A stretch of 50,133 bases of DNA from Tissierellia bacterium (GTDB lineage Bacteria > Bacillota > Clostridia > Tissierellales > Peptoniphilaceae): positions 1 to 50,133 of the forward strand of contig JAAYEL010000044.1 in the NCBI GenBank assembly GCA_012728755.1. Direction: 5' to 3'. Under the pieces are notes generated by a model. The model was given only the letters and a program-made list of their open reading frames with translations. It was not told where the DNA came from and made no database searches. Below are positions 34,301-42,393 of the stretch, piece after piece. Every line of letters begins with the position of its first letter. Positions within the stretch are counted from its first letter, which is position 1. The translations under genes and the position numbers were made by a program.

Positions 34301-34857
34301 CACATATTGACTATACTACTCTAGATTTGATTGAGATGGGAGAGATGTTAGAAGCTTTAGATAATCGAAAAGTAACTATGGCTGGTCTAATAACAAAAAA
34401 ACGAGAGTTATTAACAAAAACAAATAAAGTTATGGCATTTGTTACAGTTGAAGATTTATATGGAGAGATAGATCTTGTGGTATTTCCAGAAGTATATCAG
34501 AAATTTAGGGCAGACTTAGAAGAAGGTAATCCAGTCTATGTAAATGGTCAGCTACAAATAAGTGATGTAGAAAATGTTAAGATGATTTTGAATAATCTTG
34601 TTATAATAGAAGAAGAGGACTTAACACCTCAAGAAACCCTATATATACAAATGGAATATAAAGATAAAAAACGCTATTCAAGTTTAAGGGAAATTCTAGT
34701 AAAATATAAGGGTGATACAAAGGTAATAATCTATTTTAGCGATATCAATAAATCGATGGCGTTAAAAAGCGATCTATATGTAGATTTGTTAGAATTGGAT
34801 TTATATAGTGAGTTAATTGAATTAGTTGGAAAAGACAATGTAAAAATCAAAAGTTAA
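31393..34857 (+). CDS. dnaE: DNA polymerase III alpha subunit DnaE
   Basis: 1154 residues. An N-terminal PHP domain (HLHLHTQYSLLDG at 7-19) is followed by the polymerase core, with catalytic Asp397, Asp399 and Asp401 in PDIDIDF, and VGPGRGSAAGSIVSY. The tandem helix-hairpin-helix and OB-fold region (about 970-1060) are present. This is DnaE rather than PolC, since no exonuclease insertion is seen. TTG is the start, directly after the tadA stop. In Firmicutes DnaE commonly extends primers for PolC. Confidence 0.97.
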   Translation: MKSSFTHLHLHTQYSLLDGFAKIDQMLDKVKELGMDSVAITDHGSMFGVIEFYKKAKKKGVKPIIGCEVYVTPGNYKSKGPEDKTRHHLILLAENHEGYQNLIKIVSEGYVNGFYYKPRVDKSVLRRYSKGIIALSACLGGEVPRLLREGQYEQAKASAIEHEKIFGKGNYFLELQDHDLLEQKRVNIELERIHEETGIPLVATNDVHFTNQDDFRVHDVLLCIQTGATINQEKRMRFPNDQFYIKSPEQMEKIFSKYEGAIENTRLIADRCDVEFEFHKLHLPHFDIPEGYTNETYLRELVNKGLHKKYKDVTDEIEKRADFELKTIIEMGFVDYFLIVWDFIAYAKSKDIPVGPGRGSAAGSIVSYALDITGIDPLKYNLLFERFLNPERVSMPDIDIDFCYERREEVIDYVKQKYGDEKVAQIVTFGTMAARNSLRDVGRAMEIEYSKVDKIAKQVPQAIGMTLDKALDVSPDFKQSYEMDSTNRVLIDTARAVEGMPRHTSTHAAGVVIASHDVDDFVPLSRNGDQVTTQYNMIELEELGLLKMDFLGLRTLTVIKDAIDLIRINHGVEVDIENIDENDPKTLNLFTEANTIGIFQFESEGMRAFLRELKPDRFDDLVAANSLFRPGPMNEIPNYINYRHHPSKVTYVHKSLENILNVTYGTIVYQEQVMEIVQKLAGFSLGEADNLRRAMGKKKMEVMEENRNYFVHGKKDKDGKLIVPGAVRNGVDEASANKIYDLMIDFAKYAFNKSHSAAYAMVAMQTAWLKTYYPTEFMAALLSSVMSDTNKVQLYIKEAKRLGIKILPPNINNSYRKFSVENECIRMGLSAIRNVGYHIIDNIIEERKFGKFEKLKETVERLYRNENSGVNKKSIEGLILSGAMDDLGLYRSQMMSMYTNLIDSISSRAKRNARGQMDMFKMFDDVGIDVDEVPNMPEFKKRDLLAYEKEYLGIYITDHPFKQYESVVEPHIDYTTLDLIEMGEMLEALDNRKVTMAGLITKKRELLTKTNKVMAFVTVEDLYGEIDLVVFPEVYQKFRADLEEGNPVYVNGQLQISDVENVKMILNNLVIIEEEDLTPQETLYIQMEYKDKKRYSSLREILVKYKGDTKVIIYFSDINKSMALKSDLYVDLLELDLYSELIELVGKDNVKIKS

Positions 34858-34872
34858 TATTAGGGGGTAACT

Positions 34873-35847
34873 ATGAAAACTATTGGAATACTTACATCAG
34901 GAGGAGACGCACCTGGCATGAACGCTGCTATTAGAGCTATCGCTCGTACAGCTTTTGCAAATGGTCTAAGAGTTAAAGGAATAAGAAATGGATATGATGG
35001 ACTTATAAAAGGAGACATCTATGAGATGAATGTATCATCTGTAGCAGATATTATCCATAAAGGTGGTACTATTTTAGGCTCTGCAAGATCTACAGAGTTT
35101 AAGACACCAGAAGGACAAAAAAAGGCTTTAGAAGTAATTAAAGAATATGGTATCGAAGGAATAATTGTCTTAGGTGGAGACGGTTCATTCATGGGTGCAA
35201 ATGCACTTCATTTACATGGTATTAAAACTATGGGAGTTCCTTGTACTATCGATAACGACATGGGATACACTGAAGAAACGATTGGATTTAACACAGCTGT
35301 AGAGACTGTAGTTGAAGCGATTGGAAAGATAAGAGATACATCATCTTCTCATGGTAGAGGAAATGTTATCGAAGTTATGGGAAGAAGTTGTGGAGACATC
35401 GCTTTATATGCAGGTCTTTGTGGTGGAGCTGAAAGTATACTAGTTCCAGAAATTCCTGTAGATATGAAACAAATAATTGAAAAAGTTATTCGTGGTAGAA
35501 AAAGAGGTAAACTACATCACATCATAGTTGTAGCAGAAGGAGTTAAAGCTGAAGGCTGTAATGATTCATATGGCATAGCAAAGATGATTGATGAACAAAC
35601 AGGCGTAGAAACAAAAGTAACTATTCTTGGTCATGTACAAAGAGGTGGTACTCCATCTGTTCAAGATAGACTTATAGCTAATCAACTAGGAACAAGAGCT
35701 GTTGAACTAATCATAGAAGGTAAAAGTTCACTTGCAGTAGGTATTAAGGATGGCAAGGTATACTCATTACCTATTACAGAAGCAGTTCAAATGAAAAGAC
35801 AATTTAACACAGAACTATACACAATAGCGAGCATACTATCTAATTAA
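34873..35847 (+). CDS. pfkA: 6-phosphofructokinase
   Basis: 324 residues, ATP-dependent PFK-A type. ILTSGGDAPGMNAAIR and GGDGSFMGA form the ATP site (the Gly after Asp favours ATP over pyrophosphate). TIDNDMGYTEETIGFNTA carries the catalytic Asp, and GHVQRGGTPS is present. It commits fructose-6-phosphate to glycolysis. It lies 15 bp after dnaE and 10 bp before pyk, the classic Firmicute pair. Confidence 0.97.
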   Translation: MKTIGILTSGGDAPGMNAAIRAIARTAFANGLRVKGIRNGYDGLIKGDIYEMNVSSVADIIHKGGTILGSARSTEFKTPEGQKKALEVIKEYGIEGIIVLGGDGSFMGANALHLHGIKTMGVPCTIDNDMGYTEETIGFNTAVETVVEAIGKIRDTSSSHGRGNVIEVMGRSCGDIALYAGLCGGAESILVPEIPVDMKQIIEKVIRGRKRGKLHHIIVVAEGVKAEGCNDSYGIAKMIDEQTGVETKVTILGHVQRGGTPSVQDRLIANQLGTRAVELIIEGKSSLAVGIKDGKVYSLPITEAVQMKRQFNTELYTIASILSN

Positions 35848-35857
35848 GGAGTCATAC

Positions 35858-37615
35858 ATGAAAAAAACTAAAATCGTATGTACCATTGGACCGGCTTCTG
35901 AATCTGAAGAGACTTTAAGAGCGTTAATGGCTACTGGCATGAATGTTTGCAGACTTAACTTCTCACATGGAGATCATGTCGAACATTTAGAAAGAATCAA
36001 TAAAATCAAAAAAATAAGAAAAGAAGTTGGCGATCATATCGCTATCATGCTTGACTTAAAAGGTCCAGAAATAAGAATAGGAAAATTTGAACAAGAACCA
36101 ATTCAACTAGCCCCTGGAGATAAATTTACATTAACTACAAGAGACATTATTGGAAATAAGGAAATAGTTTCTGTTAGCTACGTTGGATTGCCAAATGATT
36201 TAAGCATTGGATCAAGAATCCTTATAGATGATGGTTTGGTTGAATTTATTGTAGAAGATATTGTCGATGGCACTGATATAGTAACAAAAGTAGTTAACTA
36301 TGGTGAGCTAAAACAAAGAAAGGGAGTAAATGTCCCAAATGTTAAGATAAACCTACCTAGTTTAACTCAAAAAGATATAGATGATATAAAGTTTGGTATC
36401 GAAAATGAAGTAGACTTTATAGCGGCTTCTTTTGTTAGAAGCTCACAAGATGTACTAAATATCAAAAAAGTTTTAGAAGAAAATGGTGGAGAACAAATCA
36501 AAATCATATCTAAGATTGAAAATGAAGAAGGCGTTGAAAATCTTGATGATATAATAGAAATCTCTGATGGTATCATGGTAGCAAGAGGCGACTTAGGTGT
36601 TGAAGTATCTAATGAAAGAGTACCTCTAGTGCAAAAAGAAATCATTAGAAAGACTAACTTTGCAGGTAAGCCAGTTATCACTGCTACTCAAATGCTTGAT
36701 TCTATGATTAGAAACCCAAGACCTACAAGAGCAGAAGTAAATGACGTAGCTAATGCCATCCTTGATGGTTCAGATGCTATCATGCTTTCGGGTGAGACTG
36801 CAGCTGGAAAATATCCAATTGAGTCAGTTAGCCAAATGGTTAAGATAGCTGAAAATATTGAAGGATCGATAGATTTTAAAAAGGCTATGGAAATTAGAAA
36901 TTCTTGGACTGAAGATGATAGCACAAATGTTATCGCTATGTCTGTTTGCCAAATCTCTGAAAGATTAAATGCAAATGGTATAGTGGCAGCTACAACTACA
37001 GGAACAACTGCAAGATCTATCTCAAAATTTAGACCATTTACTACTATAGTAGCTGCTACTTATGATGAAAAAGTAGCTAGAAGCTTAGCTTTAGTATGGG
37101 GAGTTTATTCAGTTATCACTAAGAGAGTTGAACATACAGATGAGTTAATCGATACATCAATTTACTCTGCCTTAAGAGGTGGTTTGATATTTGAAGGTGA
37201 ATTAATAGTATTAACAGCTGGTATACCAGCTGGTATAGGTGGTACTACTAACCTAATTAAGGTTCATACTGTAGGAAAGATACTACTTCAAGGACAAGCT
37301 ATTGGAAAAGGTTCTGTAGTAGGAAGAGTTTGTAAAGGCGAAAGTGCAAAACAACTAAAAGAAAAATTTATGGATGGAGATATCTTGGTAGCTAAATACA
37401 CGGATGCAGATATTGTCGAATATATAGAAAGAGCATCTGGTATCATCGTTTCGGAAGGCGGACTTACTTCTCATGGAGCTATAGCAGCTATTCACTATAA
37501 GAAGCCAGCTATAATTGGTGTTAACTATGAGATGGCTGATATTAAAGATGGTCAAATAATTACTCTTGATGCTATATCAGGTATTGTTTATGATGGAGTA
37601 GCTAAAGTTATCTAG
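35858..37615 (+). CDS. pyk: Pyruvate kinase with C-terminal PEP-utilising domain
   Basis: 585 residues. The pyruvate kinase barrel has CTIGPAS, MNVCRLNFSHGDH, SKIENEEGVENLD and GKPVITATQMLDSM. The extra C-terminal ~110 residues form a PEP-utiliser mobile domain (GGLTSHGAIAAIHYKKPAIIGV), as in Bacillus-type pyruvate kinases. Its His is phosphorylated in PTS enzymes; the role in pyruvate kinase is unclear. It makes ATP and pyruvate at the end of glycolysis. Confidence 0.97.
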   Translation: MKKTKIVCTIGPASESEETLRALMATGMNVCRLNFSHGDHVEHLERINKIKKIRKEVGDHIAIMLDLKGPEIRIGKFEQEPIQLAPGDKFTLTTRDIIGNKEIVSVSYVGLPNDLSIGSRILIDDGLVEFIVEDIVDGTDIVTKVVNYGELKQRKGVNVPNVKINLPSLTQKDIDDIKFGIENEVDFIAASFVRSSQDVLNIKKVLEENGGEQIKIISKIENEEGVENLDDIIEISDGIMVARGDLGVEVSNERVPLVQKEIIRKTNFAGKPVITATQMLDSMIRNPRPTRAEVNDVANAILDGSDAIMLSGETAAGKYPIESVSQMVKIAENIEGSIDFKKAMEIRNSWTEDDSTNVIAMSVCQISERLNANGIVAATTTGTTARSISKFRPFTTIVAATYDEKVARSLALVWGVYSVITKRVEHTDELIDTSIYSALRGGLIFEGELIVLTAGIPAGIGGTTNLIKVHTVGKILLQGQAIGKGSVVGRVCKGESAKQLKEKFMDGDILVAKYTDADIVEYIERASGIIVSEGGLTSHGAIAAIHYKKPAIIGVNYEMADIKDGQIITLDAISGIVYDGVAKVI

Positions 37616-37623
37616 GAGGATAT

Positions 37624-38808
37624 ATGGGAAGAATAGTAGGGACAAATGCTATGGGCTTAAGGATGCCAGTAGTTAAGCAAGGCGATAATCTAGTAGAAGT
37701 TGTTAGCGATGTATTTGCAAAACATCTTGAACAAAGTAATACTAAAGTGGTAGAAAATGATATTATTGGAGTTACAGAATCCTTATTAGCTAGAGCTCAA
37801 GGTAATTATTGTACACTAGAAGATATCAAAAAAGACATTGAAAATAAGTTTGATGATCAGATAAATATCGTATCACCAATTTTAAGTAGAAATAGATTTT
37901 CAAATATCTTAAAAGCTATAGCATTAACTGGTAAGAAAATCAATATATACCTTTCATATCCATCTGACGAAGTAGGTAATGCCATCATGGATAAATACGA
38001 AGTGATGAGAAAGAAAATAAATATTTATGAAGATACACTTACTGAAAAAGATTATTATGATCTTTTGGGAGATATGTATCTACATCCATTTACTCACGTA
38101 AATTATGTTGAGCTTTACAAATCATTCGCTATAGACGATAATATAAATGTATACTTTAGTAACAATCTTGAATATATTGCAAAAAACTCAAAAGCCGTAT
38201 TAATTGCAAATATTCATGATGAAGCTTATCTTAGAGAATTTTTTGAAAACAATGGTGTTAAAAAAGTATATTCATTAAGAGATATCATGAGCGAATCTAT
38301 CGATGGAAGTGGATTTAACCCTGAGCATGGGCTATATGGTTCAAATTTAGCTACAGCAGATTCATTGAAGCTATTTCCTAGAGATGCAAGAAAGTTTGCA
38401 TATGATTTACAAAAAGCCATTTATGAAAAAACGGATGTAAATCTTAATGTATTAGTATATGGTGATGGAGCGTTTAAGGACCCTTCAGGAAAGATTTGGG
38501 AACTTGCTGATCCTGTAGTATCACCTGGATATACTGATGGTTTGATTGGTTTACCAAATGAGATTAAGTTTAAATATGTAGCTGATAATGAGTTAAAGGG
38601 ATTGTCTGGTGAAGAAGCTGATGAAGCTATGAGAAAGAGAATTGCTGAAAAAAACTCAGATACAAAAACAGCTGATAAACTGGGAACTACTCCTAGACAA
38701 TTAACTGATTTAATAGGTTCTTTATGCGATTTAGTTAGTGGTTCTGGAGATAAGGGAACACCAGTTATATATATTAAAGGATATTTTGACAATTACTCTG
38801 ACCAATAA
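37624..38808 (+). CDS. CofE-like (F420-0:gamma-glutamyl ligase family) protein
   Basis: 394 residues, similar to a Firmicute family annotated as coenzyme F420-0:L-glutamate ligase: GRIVGTNAMGLRMPVV, VENDIIGVTESLLARAQGNY, SPILSRNRFSNILKAIA, VYGDGAFKDPSGKIWELADPVVSP near the metal/substrate region, and LIGSLCDLVSGSGDKGTPVI. True CofE enzymes are about 250 residues and belong to F420 makers; no F420 genes are in this window. It probably ligates Glu to, or otherwise modifies, some other acceptor. It is 8 bp after pyk, so it is cotranscribed with glycolytic genes. Confidence 0.8.
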   Translation: MGRIVGTNAMGLRMPVVKQGDNLVEVVSDVFAKHLEQSNTKVVENDIIGVTESLLARAQGNYCTLEDIKKDIENKFDDQINIVSPILSRNRFSNILKAIALTGKKINIYLSYPSDEVGNAIMDKYEVMRKKINIYEDTLTEKDYYDLLGDMYLHPFTHVNYVELYKSFAIDDNINVYFSNNLEYIAKNSKAVLIANIHDEAYLREFFENNGVKKVYSLRDIMSESIDGSGFNPEHGLYGSNLATADSLKLFPRDARKFAYDLQKAIYEKTDVNLNVLVYGDGAFKDPSGKIWELADPVVSPGYTDGLIGLPNEIKFKYVADNELKGLSGEEADEAMRKRIAEKNSDTKTADKLGTTPRQLTDLIGSLCDLVSGSGDKGTPVIYIKGYFDNYSDQ

Positions 38809-38874
38809 TCTTTGATTATTTGGTAAGAGTTGTCATTATGGCAAGCAATTGCCAAATATACATAAGGAGAGGAT

Positions 38875-39237
38875 ATGGCGGATTTTTTACATCTGGTAAT
38901 ATTAACAATATCCCCTGTTATTATTAACATACTGGAACTATTAGGGATACTTATTATTGTTTATGGAAGTATTAAAGCAATTATAAGATTAATTAAGGTT
39001 GGTTTTTCACTTAATGACCCAACTGCAAAAATAATGTTGGGAGAGACATTTGCGATAGCGCTTGAATTTAAGCTTGGCGCCGAAATTATCAAGACAGTTA
39101 TCGTTCATACAGTTAATGAGTTGATCGTATTAGGGGTTGTAGTATTCTTAAGAATCATTATGACATATGTCATCCATTGGGAAGTAGAACAAGCTGGTGG
39201 AGCACATGTTGTAGAAAGAAAAAAAGAACAGAATTAA
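38875..39237 (+). CDS. DUF1622 family membrane protein
   Basis: 120 residues with three hydrophobic helices (about 5-35, 55-75 and 80-102) and LELLGILIIVYGSIKAIIRLI, characteristic of DUF1622. The function is unknown. It has its own AGGAGAGG site and ends at a hairpin before the DUF1538 gene. No partner is evident beyond neighbouring membrane proteins. Confidence 0.8.
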   Translation: MADFLHLVILTISPVIINILELLGILIIVYGSIKAIIRLIKVGFSLNDPTAKIMLGETFAIALEFKLGAEIIKTVIVHTVNELIVLGVVVFLRIIMTYVIHWEVEQAGGAHVVERKKEQN

Positions 39238-39242
39238 TTGAG

Positions 39243-39270
39243 AAATGGCGAAAATTTTTTCGCCATTTTA
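39243..39270 (+). terminator. Terminator after the DUF1622 gene
   Basis: AAATGGCG (39243-39250) pairs with CGCCATTT (39261-39268), the stem extending into AAAA/TTTT, followed by TTTA. Confidence 0.82.
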
Positions 39271-39375
39271 CAGTTAAAATTAAATACGTTAATAAACTTA
39301 TATTTAAATTTCCTTATTGTAAAATGGGGTAAATATAAATATAAGTTTAAACATATAAATCAAGGAGGTAGTATT

Positions 39376-40869
39376 TTGCATGTATTAATTTCAAAACTTA
39401 AAGGGGTGCTTGTATCGGTCTTGCCCATCACCGTATTAGTACTTTTGATTCATTTTACATTGACACCGATGGACCTACCGCTATTGATTAGATTTATCAT
39501 CGGATCTATTCTGGTGATTATAGGATTGACGTCATTTTTTATAGGGGTGGATATAGGTATCACACCATTAGGGAATTTGACGGGATCATCTTTAGCAAAA
39601 TCAAACAAACTTTGGTTAGTTTTGATAGGCGGAGTGATATTAGGATTCTTTATCTCAATAGCTGAACCAGGGCTTATGGTACTTGCAGGGCAAGTTGATA
39701 TGGTAACATCAGGAGCTATATCATCAACTACGATATTAGTCGTAGTATCAGTAGGAATGGCGGTAATGATAGCGCTAGGATTTTTGAGAATATTTTACAA
39801 TATTCCACTTTATAAGATTCTTCTAGTCACATATATTTTCATATTTGGATTGGCATTATTCACAAGTTCAGAATTTTTAGCTATATCATTTGACGCATCT
39901 GGAGCGACGACAGGTATACTTGCAGTGCCATTTATATTAGCGCTTTCAACAGGTATATCAAAACTAAAAAAAGATAGTAAGGCTTCAGAAAATGACAGTT
40001 TCGGGCTAGTAGCCATGGCTTCATCAGGAGCGATTATAGCAGTTATGTTACTAGATATCTTATCTCCAGTAACAAAGTATGCTGAAGATATGAGTTTGGA
40101 TATAGTTAAGGAATCTTCGATTTGGGGACCATTTATAAACGGATTTGGAGCAAATCTTTTTGAGAGTGTGATCTCTTTATTCCCATTATTGATTATATTT
40201 TTAGTATTAAATGCCATCGCTTTTAAGCTAAAGAAAAGAGACTTCAGACAGATGGCAACAGGCTTTATATTTACATTTATTGGATTATTTTTCTTCCTAT
40301 CGGGAGTTAATGGTGGATTTATGGAAATTGGAGCTACTATTGGAGCAGAACTAGCTTCATGGGACAATAAAACTTATGTAGTAATCATAGCATTCATAGT
40401 AGGGGTAGTGACTATACTTGCTGAACCAGCGGTATATGTACTTACAAAACAAATTGAAGATGTTACTGTAGGTTATGTAAAAAAGATAGCAGTACTTGTG
40501 CCGTTGGCACTTGGAGTAGGATTAGCGGTTATGCTATCAGTGATAAGAATAGTAACGCCAAATATTCAATTATGGCATTACTTATTACCAGGATATATTA
40601 TTGCATTGGCATTGATGTTTTTCGTACCAAAATTATTCGTAGGTATCGCTTTTGATGCCGGCGGAGTAGCCACTGGACCTATGACGGCAACATTTATATT
40701 GGCCTTTGTTCAAGGGGCTGCAAATGCTTTTGAAGGCGCAAACTTGTTAACAGATGGATTTGGGATGATTGCTATGGTAGCGATGATGCCTATCATCACT
40801 TTACAGATATTAGGATTAATATTTGAGATAATATCAAAGAAGAAAGGAATTAAGAAAGCACATGAATAA
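39376..40869 (+). CDS. DUF1538 membrane protein, duplicated domain
   Basis: About 497 residues starting at TTG 39376, where AAGGAGG ends 7 bases upstream; the longer frame from 39238 runs through a terminator and is rejected. It has about twelve membrane helices in two related halves. Each half has a Gly-rich helix followed by an A-E-P motif (SIAEPGLMVLAGQV and ILAEPAVYVLTKQI). DUF1538 proteins are presumed transporters of unknown substrate. The next gene, overlapping by 8 bp, encodes a PII-like protein that probably regulates it. Confidence 0.85.
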   Translation: MHVLISKLKGVLVSVLPITVLVLLIHFTLTPMDLPLLIRFIIGSILVIIGLTSFFIGVDIGITPLGNLTGSSLAKSNKLWLVLIGGVILGFFISIAEPGLMVLAGQVDMVTSGAISSTTILVVVSVGMAVMIALGFLRIFYNIPLYKILLVTYIFIFGLALFTSSEFLAISFDASGATTGILAVPFILALSTGISKLKKDSKASENDSFGLVAMASSGAIIAVMLLDILSPVTKYAEDMSLDIVKESSIWGPFINGFGANLFESVISLFPLLIIFLVLNAIAFKLKKRDFRQMATGFIFTFIGLFFFLSGVNGGFMEIGATIGAELASWDNKTYVVIIAFIVGVVTILAEPAVYVLTKQIEDVTVGYVKKIAVLVPLALGVGLAVMLSVIRIVTPNIQLWHYLLPGYIIALALMFFVPKLFVGIAFDAGGVATGPMTATFILAFVQGAANAFEGANLLTDGFGMIAMVAMMPIITLQILGLIFEIISKKKGIKKAHE

Positions 40870-41530
40870 TATACAACCAAGTTCATATGAGATGATATAT
40901 GCCATAGTAGATCATGGTCATGCAAGTAAGTTTTTGCATAAGGCTATGGATTATGGTATTAGAGGTGGTACCATTCTTTATGGAAAAGGTACTGTATCAA
41001 ATCCTATCTTAAATTTCCTATCTTTATATGATGAAGAAAAAGAAATTATCCTGATGGGAGCTGAAAGTGGCGTAGCAAAAGAAGCTATGCAAAAGCTAAA
41101 TGATCATTTTAAGTTGCATAAACCAGGAAGAGGTATAGCGTTTAGCACGGGTCTAGATTTAGTTAGAGGTTCTACATTATGTGAGAGAGATGATATTAAA
41201 AAGGAGGAGGCTACATCTATGTATAAATTAATCATAACTATCGTAAATAGAGGTAAGGCTGAAGACGTTATTGATGCAGCCAAAGAAAAAGGAGCTCGTG
41301 GTGGCACGATTATGAATGCCAGAGGCTCAGGAGTAAACGAAAACTTTAAGGTATTTAACATGGATATAGAACCAGAAAAAGAAATGGTTTTAGTTATCGT
41401 TAAAGAAGATATCTTTTCTGATATAGTATCAAATATCGAACAAAAACTTGAGTTAAGCGAACCAGGAAATGGTATCATATTCGTACAAGATTTAAAAAGA
41501 GTTTACGGGATATACGAAGATAAAAAGTAA
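40862..41530 (+). CDS. Tandem PII-like signalling protein
   Basis: 222 residues containing two PII-like ferredoxin folds. Half 1 (about 8-105) has DHGHASKFLHKAMDYGIRGG and PGRGIAFSTGLD; half 2 (about 118-215) has NRGKAEDVIDAAKEKGARGG and PGNGIIFVQDL. Classical PII proteins are single-domain trimers that bind ATP/ADP and 2-oxoglutarate and gate membrane transporters. The GlnB-type T-loop Tyr is not seen. Overlap with the DUF1538 gene strongly suggests it controls that membrane protein. Confidence 0.85.
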   Translation: MNNIQPSSYEMIYAIVDHGHASKFLHKAMDYGIRGGTILYGKGTVSNPILNFLSLYDEEKEIILMGAESGVAKEAMQKLNDHFKLHKPGRGIAFSTGLDLVRGSTLCERDDIKKEEATSMYKLIITIVNRGKAEDVIDAAKEKGARGGTIMNARGSGVNENFKVFNMDIEPEKEMVLVIVKEDIFSDIVSNIEQKLELSEPGNGIIFVQDLKRVYGIYEDKK

Positions 41531-41534
41531 GATT

Positions 41535-41563
41535 AAGTGAATTCGTTTGAATTCACTTTCTTT
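41535..41563 (+). terminator. Terminator after the DUF1538-PII pair
   Basis: AAGTGAATTC pairs perfectly with GAATTCACTT over GTTT, then TCTTT. Confidence 0.85.
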
Positions 41564-41603
41564 ATATAAGTAGTTAGAGAACATAAATATTAAGAGGGGT
41601 AAA

Positions 41604-42392
41604 ATGATTAAAGCAATATTTTTTGACGTGGATGGTACTTTATTGAGTTTTGATACTCATACTATGCCACAATCTACAAGAGAGTCACTATTTAAGTTAA
41701 GAGACAAAGGAATTAAGCTATTTTTAGCAACAGGCAGATCTCCAAAAGTCTATCCAAAAATCGCACATCTAATAGATTTTCAATTCGATGGATATGTTTT
41801 TTGTAACGGCCAATATGTAGTTGTCGAAGAAAAAGTGATTCACAATATGCCTTTGCCTAAAGAAGATTTAGTAAATCTATTGCCATATTTTGAAGAAAAC
41901 AATATCGCAGTTCATTTTACTGAATTAGATTACTCATATGCTAATCTTGAAAATGAAAGGGTATCAAAGCTTAGAGAGCTTTTAGGAGCGACTTATCCTA
42001 ACACAAGAAATGATAACCCAGAAAGAGTAAAGGTCAACGACACGTATCAGCTATCGGCATATATACTTCCTGATGAAGAAGAGGAATTTTTCAAGCAAGC
42101 TCCAAATCTTAGAGGAGTAAGGTGGAATGATTTATTCGCTGATATCATACCTCTAAAGGGTGGCAAGGCAGTTGGTATAGAAAAGATGTTAGAGCATTTT
42201 GGTCTAGAGAAAAGTGAGTCTATGGCATTTGGAGATGGCGGTAACGATACTGAGATGCTTGAATATGTAGAGTATGGTATAGCTATGGGAAATGCAGTTC
42301 AAAGCGCAAAAGATGTTAGCGTATTTGTGACAGAACATGTAGATAATGATGGGATTTATAAAGCATTAGTTAAATACGAATTGGTAGATTAA
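41604..42392 (+). CDS. HAD-superfamily Cof-type phosphatase
   Basis: 262 residues. Motif I is FFDVDGTLL (Asp8 nucleophile, Asp10), motif II ATGRSP, a Cof-type C2 cap fills the middle, a Lys lies in PLKGGKAVGIEKML, and motif IV is GDGGNDTEML. The family dephosphorylates sugar phosphates, flavin or nucleotide phosphates; the substrate cannot be told from sequence. It lies 1 bp before the AroD-Ogt gene. Confidence 0.9.
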   Translation: MIKAIFFDVDGTLLSFDTHTMPQSTRESLFKLRDKGIKLFLATGRSPKVYPKIAHLIDFQFDGYVFCNGQYVVVEEKVIHNMPLPKEDLVNLLPYFEENNIAVHFTELDYSYANLENERVSKLRELLGATYPNTRNDNPERVKVNDTYQLSAYILPDEEEEFFKQAPNLRGVRWNDLFADIIPLKGGKAVGIEKMLEHFGLEKSESMAFGDGGNDTEMLEYVEYGIAMGNAVQSAKDVSVFVTEHVDNDGIYKALVKYELVD

Positions 42393-42393
42393 T

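Noticed and set aside
39238..39375. 46-residue N-terminal extension of the DUF1538 protein
   Set aside because: This part runs through a terminator hairpin, and a well-placed AAGGAGG supports the TTG start at 39376.
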